In this document: positions 1 to 7,777 of the stretch, one piece after another
Layout of the letters: each line of letters opens with the position of its first letter
How positions within the stretch are numbered: position 1 is the stretch's first letter
NCBI GenBank assembly: GCA_034428455.1
Contig: DAOUHZ010000006.1
Span: 1-64,000 of the forward strand
DNA length: 64,000 bases
Direction: 5' to 3'
Source: Bin87 sp034428455
GTDB taxonomy: Bacteria > Chloroflexota > Dehalococcoidia > Lucifugimonadales > UBA3495
Notes under the pieces: generated by a model
Told to the model about the DNA's origin: nothing
Databases searched by the model: none
Seen by the model: only the letters and a program-made list of their open reading frames with translations
Made by a program: the position numbers and the translations under genes

Positions 1-1162
1 CCAGTACGTATGCGGCGGTGTTGCGTCCGTACTGTCCAAACTCCAGTACCACGTGGTTGCCGCGCTCCAGCTGTTCGATGATGCCGCCGGCGCTGGCGCT
101 CCCTTGCCCCATGTCGGCAAGAAATTCGAACCGCTCCCAGGACAGCAGGCGGCGATGCAGCGTTTGCAGTGCCGACAGGTTGACGCCGATTTCTGCCGCC
201 AGATCGCCAACATCAGCAGCGTTCAGCGCCATGAATTCGCGCAGCCAGTTCTCCCGGAAGTGCCTGGCAACGTTCCACGAGGTGGACGCGGCCACTTCCG
301 ACAGGTTCAGCGACTCCCGCAGCACTTCGATGTCCGCCGGTTCGACCTCGTCGTAACCGATGCTCACTATCCCGTCGGGCGTAACCCCGCGGCGGCGACT
401 GCTGGCTTCGTCCAGGGTGAAGGTGACGACCCGGGAGGGGAACAGCTGCTTCAGCCCTTTCACCTGGCGACCCCGGTCGTTGTCCTGGCCCTGCCAGCCG
501 TACTCGCTCTCCATATCGAATACCAGCGAAACGGCCTGGGTTTGCTTTACCAGCCCGGCCAGCAGCATCCTCGCCAGGAAGGTTTTGCCGGTTCCGGAAG
601 CGCCGAACACTCCCACTGACCGGTTGGCCAGGGCCGCCAGGTCCAGCCGTACCAACGACGATTCCATGCCTTGCGGCGAACCCAACGCGAAGTCTCCGTC
701 CCGGGCCCGAAACACCGCATCGATGTCGGCTTGGGACGCCGCGAATACCGGCGCGAAATGCTCCGGTATAGTCTTCGCCTGTTCGGCAGTACCCTGTTGG
801 GCGCTTTCAACAGGGACGGCCATGCTTGGCATCACTGACAGCTGGCCGTAAGCCAACGTTCCCGCGATGACCTCAGCGGTGAAATCTCCAGCGTCGACAT
901 CGTCCGTCGAGAAAGCCGGCGGAAAATGGCGTACGCCGTCGTCAACGGCCCGCAATTCCACGTCGGTTACCACGGCGAAATAGCGTTGCCGGCGTCCCTG
1001 GATGGTCACGAAGGATCCCACCGCCACGTCCTCGGTGCCCGCGCCGTAGCCGTCCAGCCGGACGTCCAGCCCGCGGGAAAGCGAACCGCCGACGACTTGA
1101 CCCAGGCGGCGGGCTTCCGCCGGGCTGGCGCCGTTGCTGCCGAAACTGTCCATCAGCATCAT
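1..1162 (-). CDS. HerA-like P-loop ATPase, 3' end off the window
   Basis: The reading frame opens at an ATG at 1162 and stays open to base 1, so 387 residues are visible and the C-terminus lies outside the window. Residues 187-194 read GASGTGKT, a Walker A motif, followed about 30 residues later by VFDMESEYG, the conserved DxxGEY-type segment seen after Walker A in HerA/FtsK-fold hexameric ATPases. The N-terminal ~150 residues look like a beta-rich HAS-barrel. HerA proteins pump DNA, often with the nuclease NurA for end resection. The start overlaps the stop of the upstream gene as ATGA, implying translational coupling. Walker B and the arginine finger are beyond the edge. The class is fairly sure; the exact role is not. 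Confidence 0.8.
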   Translation of the reverse strand, partial: MMLMDSFGSNGASPAEARRLGQVVGGSLSRGLDVRLDGYGAGTEDVAVGSFVTIQGRRQRYFAVVTDVELRAVDDGVRHFPPAFSTDDVDAGDFTAEVIAGTLAYGQLSVMPSMAVPVESAQQGTAEQAKTIPEHFAPVFAASQADIDAVFRARDGDFALGSPQGMESSLVRLDLAALANRSVGVFGASGTGKTFLARMLLAGLVKQTQAVSLVFDMESEYGWQGQDNDRGRQVKGLKQLFPSRVVTFTLDEASSRRRGVTPDGIVSIGYDEVEPADIEVLRESLNLSEVAASTSWNVARHFRENWLREFMALNAADVGDLAAEIGVNLSALQTLHRRLLSWERFEFLADMGQGSASAGGIIEQLERGNHVVLEFGQYGRNTAAYVL

Positions 1163-1752
1163 CGGCCTACCACACGCAACAGGGCTCGCATTCGGTGAGG
1201 CTCTCCGGACAACTCCGACGCCAGCGCCTTGCCGGCTCCGAGCAGGAACCTCCGGGAATCTGCCCTGGCAGCGGCTGTTTGGCGGAGCAAATTGGCTATT
1301 GCGGTGTCGGATCCCGGTGACCGTTCATCCAGCAGCAGTCGCAGCCATGCGAAATCGTTGCCAAAGTGTGCCAAATCCCCAGCATCGCAAAGGAAGACAA
1401 AGGAGTGGAGGTCAGGCGGCAGGCTCGGTAGACCGGCACGGATGCCCGCAGCGTCCTGATAACCGACGATTGCCGCGGTAAAGCGCGTGATCAAAATGGC
1501 GCTCAGTTGGGGGTTGGCCGCGTACACCTCGTCTTCCGTTTCCAGGTCCGCCCCCCTGGGGGTGAGCGGTCGCGTGGGGTCCAGCGGTTCGTGTCGGACG
1601 TCCTGCACTACTGCGTAGACCGGAGGGGATCCGATCCGGACCAACGACCCCAGCGGAGGCGCTGCATGTGCCTGGTAGCATTGCGCCTCGATGCGTTGCG
1701 ATTGCGACGCCGTCACTTCTCCAACGCGCTGGCCGGGTTGAACTTCCTCCAT
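1159..1752 (-). CDS. HAS-barrel-like protein upstream of the HerA-like ATPase
   Basis: This 197-residue protein has an N-terminal beta-rich stretch (about residues 8-60, including GQRVGEVT and GSLVRIGSPPVYAVV) resembling the HAS-barrel found at the N-terminus of HerA and ATP synthase subunits, then a mostly helical C-terminal half ending in an arginine-rich helix. No catalytic motif was recognised. It is joined to the ATPase downstream by a 4-base ATGA overlap, so the two are probably made together and interact. It is not NurA: the nuclease motifs of that family are not visible. Assignment to HAS-barrel is by pattern only. No clear Shine-Dalgarno precedes the chosen ATG. Confidence 0.6.
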   Translation of the reverse strand: MEEVQPGQRVGEVTASQSQRIEAQCYQAHAAPPLGSLVRIGSPPVYAVVQDVRHEPLDPTRPLTPRGADLETEDEVYAANPQLSAILITRFTAAIVGYQDAAGIRAGLPSLPPDLHSFVFLCDAGDLAHFGNDFAWLRLLLDERSPGSDTAIANLLRQTAAARADSRRFLLGAGKALASELSGEPHRMRALLRVVGR

Positions 1753-1776
1753 GGGCGAATTTTAGCACGATGAAGG

Positions 1777-1804
1777 TTGACGCCGGCACGTGCGATGCTA
1801 TAAT
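1777..1804 (+). promoter_or_regulatory. Sigma70-type promoter of the zinc locus
   Basis: A TTGACG box at 1777-1782 and a perfect TATAAT at 1799-1804 are separated by 16 bases. Transcription would begin near 1811, inside the inverted repeat at 1807-1830. The box rules out the upstream in-frame ATG at 1804 as the regulator's start. Confidence 0.8.
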
Positions 1805-1806
1805 TG

Positions 1807-1830
1807 GTTATCGCAAATCCATGCAATAAC
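1807..1830 (+). promoter_or_regulatory. Putative Zur operator (inverted repeat)
   Basis: The half-sites GTTATCGCA (1807-1815) and TGCAATAAC (1822-1830) are inverted copies with one mismatch, spaced by 6 bases. They lie directly after the -10 box and cover the expected transcription start, the usual place for a Fur-family repressor. Autoregulation by the gene just downstream is inferred. Confidence 0.65.
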
Positions 1831-1842
1831 GGTGGTATGCGC

Positions 1843-2271
1843 ATGTCTGGGCACGAATCGGCAGTAGCGCGCCTGCGCTCCGAAGGCTACCGAATGACCC
1901 CGCAGCGTCTGTCCGTACTGGACATCGTCGCCGGCCGGCCCGGCCATATCGGCGCCGATGAGGTGTGGAACCTGACCAAGGAACAGCATCCCTACGTCGA
2001 TTTGGCGACCATCTATCGCACCTTGCAGTTGCTTAAGCGCCTCGGCGTGGTGACGGAGGTGGTGATTGGCAACAAGCTCCACTTCGAGCTGGCCGATCAC
2101 CACAATCGCCACAACCACATGGTTTGTTCCGAATGCGACGCGGTGCAGACCCTGAGCCCCGCCTATTTGGCGGAATTCAGCCAACGCCTGGAGCAGGAAT
2201 TCGGGTTTACGCCCGATTTGGACAACATCACGATCGGCGGCCTCTGCTCCATTTGCCAGCACTCCGGCTGA
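1843..2271 (+). CDS. zur: Fur-family metalloregulator, probably Zur
   Basis: A 142-residue Fur-family protein with an N-terminal winged helix (RMTPQRLSVLDIV, then DLATIYRTLQLLKRLGVV) and a metal-binding dimerisation half. It carries the histidine-rich DHHNRHNH segment and two CxxC pairs (CSEC and CSIC) for the structural zinc. Fur-family repressors bind DNA when loaded with metal; Zur senses zinc. Zur is preferred over Fur or PerR because the next genes encode a zinc-type importer. ATG 1843 is chosen since GGTGG lies 7 bases upstream; ATG 1837 is the alternative. The spacing of 65 bases to the binding protein, with no terminator, suggests one operon. Confidence 0.85.
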   Translation: MSGHESAVARLRSEGYRMTPQRLSVLDIVAGRPGHIGADEVWNLTKEQHPYVDLATIYRTLQLLKRLGVVTEVVIGNKLHFELADHHNRHNHMVCSECDAVQTLSPAYLAEFSQRLEQEFGFTPDLDNITIGGLCSICQHSG

Positions 2272-2336
2272 CAGGCGGGTAGCAGATAATTTCCTGATCA
2301 TATTAAGACTTTCCGCGCCTAAAGGGAGAGCAACTG

Positions 2337-3374
2337 ATGTCTCTTACGAAAGTTTGCATATTTTTGGTGCTCGGTTTGGCTACAGTAGCCTCCATAGCGT
2401 GCGCCGCGGAGCAGCCATCAGCAGCGTCCGAACCGACAGTTCCCGCCCAGCCGGCATCCGGCCCACTCAACGTGGTGGCCACCGTGTCTCCCATTACCAG
2501 CATCGTGGAGAACATTGGGGGGACCCGCATCATGCTGCAAGGTGTGGTGCCTGAGGGCGTAAACTCCCACACCTTCGAGCCCGCGCCAGCGGTGGCGGTT
2601 GCCCTCTCGGGCGCCGACCTGATTTTCCTTAACGGCCTTTTCCTCGAGGAACCTACCCTGGAAATGGCCAAGGCTAACTTGAAGCCCGGCGCTTCTATCG
2701 TCAGCCTGGGTGAGCAGACTATCACCCGCGACCAGTGGCAGTTCGACTTCTCCTTCCCCGAAGAGGGGGGGCATCCCAATCCCCACCTGTGGCCCGACCC
2801 CATCCTGACGCTCCGCTACGCCGAGATCGTTCGGGACAACCTGGTGGCCAGGGATCCAGCCAATGCCGATTACTACCGCGCCAACTATGACGCTTTTGCG
2901 GGGCGCATCGCCACACTGGACGAAGCCATCAAGACCATCATCCCCACGATCCCGCCAGAGAACCGCAAACTGCTTACTTACCATGACTCCTGGGCGTATT
3001 TCGCCGATCGCTACGGCCTCACCGTCATCGGCGCCGTCCAACCGTCGGACTTCTCCGAACCGTCGGCCCGCGACGTTGCCAATCTCATCATCCAGATCAA
3101 GGAGGAAGGTATCCCCGCCGTGTTCGGTTCGGAGGTCTTCCCCAGTGATGTCATGCGGACCATCGCCGCCGAGTCCGGAGCCGCATATATCGACGAACTC
3201 TCCGACGACGACCTGCCGGGCGCGCCGGGCGATCCCGACCACAGCTACCTCGGCCTGGAAGTCGCCAACCTGCGCATCATGATCCCGGCTCTGGGTGGAG
3301 ACGCGTCGGCCCTCGACAACGTTGATATATCGCCGGTCTTTGACGGCGTGTCCAAGGCCGTCTATCCTCAGTAA
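2337..3374 (+). CDS. znuA: Zinc-type ABC transporter substrate-binding lipoprotein
   Basis: A cluster A-I binding protein of 345 residues. It starts with a hydrophobic signal ending in SIAC (Cys22), a plausible lipobox. Likely metal ligands are His78 (NSHTFEP), His150 (NPHLWPD), His216 (YHDSWAYF) and an acidic residue near 299-301 (DPDHSY). Histidine at the third position matches ZnuA/TroA, whereas manganese binders such as PsaA have glutamate there. It would capture zinc outside the membrane and pass it to the permease encoded two genes on. Unlike the second copy at 52.8 kb, it has no long histidine loop. GGGAGAG precedes the start. Confidence 0.9.
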   Translation: MSLTKVCIFLVLGLATVASIACAAEQPSAASEPTVPAQPASGPLNVVATVSPITSIVENIGGTRIMLQGVVPEGVNSHTFEPAPAVAVALSGADLIFLNGLFLEEPTLEMAKANLKPGASIVSLGEQTITRDQWQFDFSFPEEGGHPNPHLWPDPILTLRYAEIVRDNLVARDPANADYYRANYDAFAGRIATLDEAIKTIIPTIPPENRKLLTYHDSWAYFADRYGLTVIGAVQPSDFSEPSARDVANLIIQIKEEGIPAVFGSEVFPSDVMRTIAAESGAAYIDELSDDDLPGAPGDPDHSYLGLEVANLRIMIPALGGDASALDNVDISPVFDGVSKAVYPQ

Positions 3375-3412
3375 TCCCGTCGCCAAGAGCAATCAGGATC
3401 AGGTAACTTACG

Positions 3413-4357
3413 ATGCTGCACCCGCCAGAACTGGCGCACCTCCACCGGCCCGACCCGGACGCCCGGCCCGTGGTGGAATTGCGCAACGTCATCGCCGGCT
3501 ACAACAGGTCGAAGGTGCTGGAGAATGTGGACCTGAAGATCATGCCCGGTGATTTCGTGGGCTTGTTGGGGCCCAGTGGATCCGGCAAAACTACGCTGCT
3601 GCGCGTGATCCTGGGGGCGGTGGACGTGCAGCAAGGCGAGGTGCGGGTCAATGAAAAGCCGGTCCGAAGACGCAGCAACCGAGCCGGATACGTTCCCCAG
3701 TTGGAAACCATCGACTGGAACTTCCCCGTCACGGTCGAGGAGACGGTCATGATGGGTCGCACTATGGCCAACCCGTGGCTGCCCTGGTATCGCAAGCACG
3801 AGAAGGAACTGGCCTATGACATGATGCAGCGCTTGGGGATCGCCGATCTGGCCAAGCGGCACATCCGCCAGCTCTCCGGCGGACAGCAGCAACGCGTCTT
3901 CCTGGCCCGGGCGCTGGCCAGCAGTCCCGATCTGCTGCTTCTTGACGAGCCCACGTCCGGCGTCGACCTCAAGACCCGTGACGACGTGATGCACCTGCTC
4001 CATGACCTCAACCACGCCGGCGTCACCATCCTACTCACCACCCACGAGATCAACGCCGTCGCCGTGCATCTGCCCCGCATCGTCTGCCTGAACGGTTCCA
4101 TAGTGGCCGACGGGCCGCCGCATCGCGTGATCACGCCCCACATCCTGCAAGAAGTGTACGGAGCCGAGATGCCGGTTATCCAGTACCAAGGCATGACGCT
4201 GGTCGCGGAGAGCGCGCACTTCTGGATGGATCGCAACGGGGGCGAGCCTCTGTCCACCATCCCGGACGATAGCCACCGAGAGCCGGTGATGTCGCACGTC
4301 CACCCCACCTCCGGAAACGTGCCGGAGCATCATCATCATCGCAGCGATTCCGAATAG
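3413..4357 (+). CDS. znuC: Zinc ABC transporter ATPase with histidine-rich tail
   Basis: A 314-residue ABC ATPase. Walker A GPSGSGKTT is at about residues 53-61, the signature is LSGGQQQRV, Walker B is LLLLDEP, and the switch histidine follows in TTHE. It energises import by the neighbouring permease. After the ABC domain there is an extension of about 60 residues ending in a histidine cluster (HVHP, then four consecutive His). ABC ATPases of this family normally end near 250 residues, so the tail is an addition and may sense or buffer zinc in the cytoplasm. It lies 38 bases after the binding-protein gene and is surely in the same operon. Confidence 0.92.
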   Translation: MLHPPELAHLHRPDPDARPVVELRNVIAGYNRSKVLENVDLKIMPGDFVGLLGPSGSGKTTLLRVILGAVDVQQGEVRVNEKPVRRRSNRAGYVPQLETIDWNFPVTVEETVMMGRTMANPWLPWYRKHEKELAYDMMQRLGIADLAKRHIRQLSGGQQQRVFLARALASSPDLLLLDEPTSGVDLKTRDDVMHLLHDLNHAGVTILLTTHEINAVAVHLPRIVCLNGSIVADGPPHRVITPHILQEVYGAEMPVIQYQGMTLVAESAHFWMDRNGGEPLSTIPDDSHREPVMSHVHPTSGNVPEHHHHRSDSE

Positions 4358-4466
4358 TCCAGGGTTGACGCCGGTTGATCCTGGCTTGGCTACTCCGTTA
4401 CGGCGGTCGTTTGCCAATGGATTTCGGTGATATCATGCCCCCCATCTTATTCTGTGTTTTCGTGTA

Positions 4467-5339
4467 ATGGTATTGCTTGAACCTTTTGAGTTCGGATTCT
4501 TCGTCCGTGCGATCATAGCCGCCTTCCTCGTGGGCGGCTTGTGCGCTTTCATGGGCACGTACATCGTGCTGCGCAGCATGTCCTACATCGGTCACGGCCT
4601 GGCGCATGCCATATTTGGCGGCGCGGTGGTCAGTTCGGCTATGTCGTTCAACTTCTTTGTGGGCGCCACCTTGTGGGGGTTCCTGTCCGCGCTGTTGATT
4701 GCCTGGACCACCCGCAAAAATCCAATCGGCTCCGACGCTGCCATTGGCATCGTAACTACCGCAAGCTTCGCCCTGGGCATCGCCATCATCAGCCGCAGTC
4801 ACGGCTTCACTCAGGACTTCGAAGCCGCCCTGTGGGGAAGCGTGCTGGCGGTGGAGAGAGCCGACATCATCGCCATTGCAGTGGTCGTCGTTGCGGTGGC
4901 GGTCGTCTTTTTCTTTGCCTACAAGATGTTTCTTTTCAACACCTTCGACTCCGACGTGGCCCGGTTCTATGGGATTCCCACCGCGTGGATGGACGCCATA
5001 TTTGCCCTGATGCTGGCCGGCACGGTTGTGGTTTCCATGCGTGTCTTGGGCGTCACCATGATCGCCGCTGCCGTCGTCATCGCCCCCATCGTGGCGCGTT
5101 TGATGACGAACAGCTTTGTAAAGATGACGATACTGTCCACCCTGATCGGTATAATGTGCTCGGTTGTTGGCATCTACATGAGCTATTTCATCAACGTATC
5201 TTCCGGCGCCAGTGTCGTACTGCTGTCGGCGGCAGTGTTCGTCGTTGCCCTGGGCTGGTCCAGGATCCGGCGGAGTCTCTCTCGGAGCCCGGCCGAGGTA
5301 CCCGGCCTGTCCCGCTTGCCCGGCGGTTCCGTAGATTAG
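4467..5339 (+). CDS. znuB: Zinc ABC transporter permease
   Basis: A 290-residue ABC-3 family integral membrane protein with about eight to nine hydrophobic segments. It has the family's typical start (MGTYIVLRSMSYIGHGLAHAIF) and the RVLGVTMIAAAVVIAPIVARL segment near the C-terminal third. It would form the membrane channel of the importer with the binding protein and ATPase upstream. The gap to the ATPase gene is 109 bases. The gene stops 29 bases before the histidine-tailed MFS gene, pointing to a five-gene unit. Confidence 0.9.
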   Translation: MVLLEPFEFGFFVRAIIAAFLVGGLCAFMGTYIVLRSMSYIGHGLAHAIFGGAVVSSAMSFNFFVGATLWGFLSALLIAWTTRKNPIGSDAAIGIVTTASFALGIAIISRSHGFTQDFEAALWGSVLAVERADIIAIAVVVVAVAVVFFFAYKMFLFNTFDSDVARFYGIPTAWMDAIFALMLAGTVVVSMRVLGVTMIAAAVVIAPIVARLMTNSFVKMTILSTLIGIMCSVVGIYMSYFINVSSGASVVLLSAAVFVVALGWSRIRRSLSRSPAEVPGLSRLPGGSVD

Positions 5340-5368
5340 TCTCTCATCAATTCCCCCAGGAGGTGGCC

Positions 5369-6868
5369 ATGGCCCACGCACATCATCATCACGCGGCGCC
5401 ATCAGTAGTGGAAGGCCGGACCGGTTTCCGGAGGGGGGCGGCATTCATCATCGGCGGCCTTTCCAGCGGGCATGGGGTCTTTCACTCCATCGCCCAAAGT
5501 TTCATCGTGGTGCTGCCGGAGGTCCGAGATCTGCTCCTCGGTGGCAGCGTAATCGCCGTCAACAGCATCCAATCCGCCCGTGAAATCGCCTCCGGTGTGG
5601 TGGCGTTGCCCGGCGGCGTGCTTACCGATGCCCTGCGACGCTACTGGGGTTGGGTAATGGCTGTCTGTATGGCCCTGTTCGGCGTGGGCTGGCTGCTGAT
5701 GGCGGCGGCCGGATGGCAGGTGCCGGGCAGCGCATGGGTTGCGCCGGAGGCATCGGCTGTAGCGACCGGAGCGGCCGCTCCCTTCAACCCCGTGGGGTAC
5801 GCCTTGTTGATAATAGGCATGTCCGTAGTCGCCATTGCCGCGTCCGTCTGGCACCTGCCGGCTATGGCGGCTTTATCATCCCACTTCACCCATCGGCGTG
5901 GTGCGGTGCTGTCCTTCCACGGCGTCGGCGGAAACATCGGCGATGTGCTCGGGCCCGTGATCACTGGGGCGCTGTTGGCAGTGCTGGCCTGGCAGGCCAT
6001 CATAACCATTTACGCCGCGGTGCCTATTTTCCTGGCCTTCCTGGTGTTTTGGGCGTTTCGGGATATTGGGCAACGGGCGCAGGCGGCAGTGGAAGAACGG
6101 GCCGTCAGCACCATGCGAATGCAGATTGACGAGACCAAATTGCTGGTGCGCAATCCCCAGGTTTGGGGCATTACCGTCGTAGCGGGGTTGCGCGGTATGG
6201 CCTACTTGGGGTTCCTCGTCATGCTGCCTCAGTACCTGGTGGACGAACTGGGATTTACCATTACCGAGCATCGGAGTTTTGAAAACCTGTTCATCCGCGG
6301 TTCTCTCATCGGGTTGCTGGTGTTAGTGGGAATCCTCGCGAGTCCTGTAATGGGGTACCTGTCCGACCGATTTGGACGCAAAATAGTCCTGATACCGGGA
6401 ATGCTGTTCCTGACTGTCGTTACACTCCTGATGGCGCCATTGGTCAACGGGCCTGAAGACCGTCTGGTGATGACGGTACTTCTGGCAGGCCTGGGGCTTT
6501 TCCTCTTCAGTGACCAGCCCATCCTCACCGCCGCCGCCATGGACATTGTGCGCGAGGGAACGGCGGCAACAACTTTGGGGCTCCTCTCAACCTCCCGGTT
6601 CATATTGGCTGCGGCGTCCCCTCTCATCGCCGGGTGGTTGTACGGGATCAACTTTGACTACCTCTTCTACTACACCGCGGCTTTGTATTTGCTGGCGGCA
6701 GTAATCCTGGCGATAGTACGCCTGCCCCAACTGGCTCCCGTCGACGACCACCACGACGATCACGGCCACGGAGGCCACGATGGTCATGGGGATCACCACG
6801 ACCATGGGGATCATGACGATCACAGGCAAGGGCATGACCACGGGGGGCACGGTCACCGTCATCACTGA
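5369..6868 (+). CDS. MFS transporter with histidine-rich ends in the zinc operon
   Basis: A 499-residue major facilitator with about 12 membrane segments and the inter-helix motif GYLSDRFGRK in the second half. ATG 5369 is preceded by AGGAGG at 5358-5363, which fixes the start; the same frame stays open far upstream over znuB but that part is a shadow. The N-terminus carries five histidines within residues 3-8, and the last ~41 residues contain 17 histidines mixed with Asp and Gly. Such tails bind Zn, Ni or Co in other carriers. Position directly after znuB and before a terminator-like hairpin suggests a metal-linked role. The substrate is unknown; a metal chelate or metal efflux are both possible. 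Confidence 0.85.
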   Translation: MAHAHHHHAAPSVVEGRTGFRRGAAFIIGGLSSGHGVFHSIAQSFIVVLPEVRDLLLGGSVIAVNSIQSAREIASGVVALPGGVLTDALRRYWGWVMAVCMALFGVGWLLMAAAGWQVPGSAWVAPEASAVATGAAAPFNPVGYALLIIGMSVVAIAASVWHLPAMAALSSHFTHRRGAVLSFHGVGGNIGDVLGPVITGALLAVLAWQAIITIYAAVPIFLAFLVFWAFRDIGQRAQAAVEERAVSTMRMQIDETKLLVRNPQVWGITVVAGLRGMAYLGFLVMLPQYLVDELGFTITEHRSFENLFIRGSLIGLLVLVGILASPVMGYLSDRFGRKIVLIPGMLFLTVVTLLMAPLVNGPEDRLVMTVLLAGLGLFLFSDQPILTAAAMDIVREGTAATTLGLLSTSRFILAAASPLIAGWLYGINFDYLFYYTAALYLLAAVILAIVRLPQLAPVDDHHDDHGHGGHDGHGDHHDHGDHDDHRQGHDHGGHGHRHH

Positions 6869-6890
6869 TCCCGTGCAATGGCAAAATTCA

Positions 6891-6913
6891 GGGGCGACCC
6901 ACCGGGTCGCCCC
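6891..6913. terminator. Palindrome ending the zinc operon, REP-like family copy
   Basis: GGGGCGACCC and GGGTCGCCCC form a perfect 10-bp stem with a 3-base loop. It sits between the convergent MFS and cupin genes and could end transcription from both sides, although no T-run follows. It resembles the palindromes at 16.5, 26.9 and 57.2 kb. Confidence 0.6.
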
Positions 6914-6943
6914 TACCTTTCGGGCAAAAACGCCCTATGGGGT

Positions 6944-7303
6944 TTAGTCCTCGTTCTGTTGGGTCTGGCTGCCCTTCACGGTGATGGTGATGTGGGACAT
7001 GGCGGTCTCACGGGAGCCGTGCCAGTGGTCCTCGCCGGCGGGAATTATCGCCACGTCGCCTTCGGTGACCGTCACTTCCTCGTCACGGGTGGCCACGATG
7101 CCGGTGCCCTCGGTGACGATGAGGATCTGGTCGCCGCTGTGGGTGTGGAATTTGTTGCGGACGCCGGCGCCGAAGTGAACGATGCCGAAGTTGAAGTTGT
7201 TGCTGTCGTCCGGGTCCAGGATGGCCTGCCGGCCCACGGGCCCGGTAAACAGGGGAGCGGTTCCCTCGGTCCTTTCTACCGCCGACATCTTTACGATTTT
7301 CAT
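6944..7303 (-). CDS. Small single-domain cupin protein
   Basis: A 119-residue cupin_2-type protein. Motif 1 is visible as KFHTHSGDQILIVTEG, giving two histidines and a glutamine where Glu is usual, and motif 2 as GDVAIIPAGEDHWHG with the third histidine. Such small cupins bind one Fe, Mn or Ni ion and act as dioxygenases, isomerases or sensors. No substrate can be read from the sequence. It is a single gene facing the zinc operon, with GGAGGTAAACGAGACCC before its start. Confidence 0.8.
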   Translation of the reverse strand: MKIVKMSAVERTEGTAPLFTGPVGRQAILDPDDSNNFNFGIVHFGAGVRNKFHTHSGDQILIVTEGTGIVATRDEEVTVTEGDVAIIPAGEDHWHGSRETAMSHITITVKGSQTQQNED

Positions 7304-7429
7304 GGGTCTCGTTTACCTCCAGAATGGGTTCGGGGTCGAATGTCATGAAAATGATACCCTGCGCCGCTTATGTCGTCTAGCAGGTTGGAAGGCCGTGGGA
7401 TCGGCCGCGCTCATGAGCGGCGCCTCTCG

Positions 7430-7458
7430 TTGACTCCCGAAACTGCGAGCCGTACACT
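7430..7458 (+). promoter_or_regulatory. Sigma70-type promoter before the 79-residue protein
   Basis: TTGACT (7430-7435) and TACACT (7453-7458) are separated by 17 bases. Transcription would start near 7465, leaving a leader of about 50 bases before the ATG at 7518. Confidence 0.65.
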
Positions 7459-7517
7459 GCGGGGCCAGTTGACCCCTCGATTCGAGCTGGCTGGAATTCC
7501 CCCGAGGAGGTATCCCA

Positions 7518-7757
7518 ATGAGTTTTGACCTGTATGAAAAGGGCATGAAAGTCGAAGCCATCGCCGATTTCGAAGTTCGCGAGGTGATGGCATCTCCGGT
7601 GGGTTCTTCGGTGCGCAGCATTTCCACAGGAGACATCGGCGAAGTGCGTGAGAAGCGGACGATCGGACCCGCGACGTGGCTGATCGTGTACTTCGACAGC
7701 GTGAAACGTCAGATCAACGTCGACCAGACCAACATTGACAACATCAAGCCTGCCTGA
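7518..7757 (+). CDS. Small basic beta-rich protein, unknown function
   Basis: A 79-residue protein not recognised with certainty. It is strongly preceded by GAGGAGG and by a consensus promoter. The middle (VGSSVRSISTGDIGEVREKR, then TWLIVYFDSVKRQINV) reads like a small SH3-like barrel: alternating hydrophobic strands, a GD-IGEV turn, and a final strand. Such barrels often bind RNA, DNA or partner proteins. The haloacid-dehalogenase-like gene starts 20 bases downstream, so the two are probably co-transcribed. Confidence 0.7.
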   Translation: MSFDLYEKGMKVEAIADFEVREVMASPVGSSVRSISTGDIGEVREKRTIGPATWLIVYFDSVKRQINVDQTNIDNIKPA

Positions 7758-7777
7758 ACCCATTGAGGTCTTCCGAT

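Noticed and set aside
4541..5368. 775-residue open frame that begins inside znuB and runs into the MFS gene
   Set aside because: The znuB part is an arginine- and histidine-rich shadow in another frame; the MFS gene has AGGAGG and its own ATG at 5369.
6730..6866. Simple-sequence repeat or CRISPR-like array in the His-coding region
   Set aside because: The repetitive CACGACCATGG-type DNA is explained by His/Asp/Gly codons in the MFS tail; there are no regular spacers.
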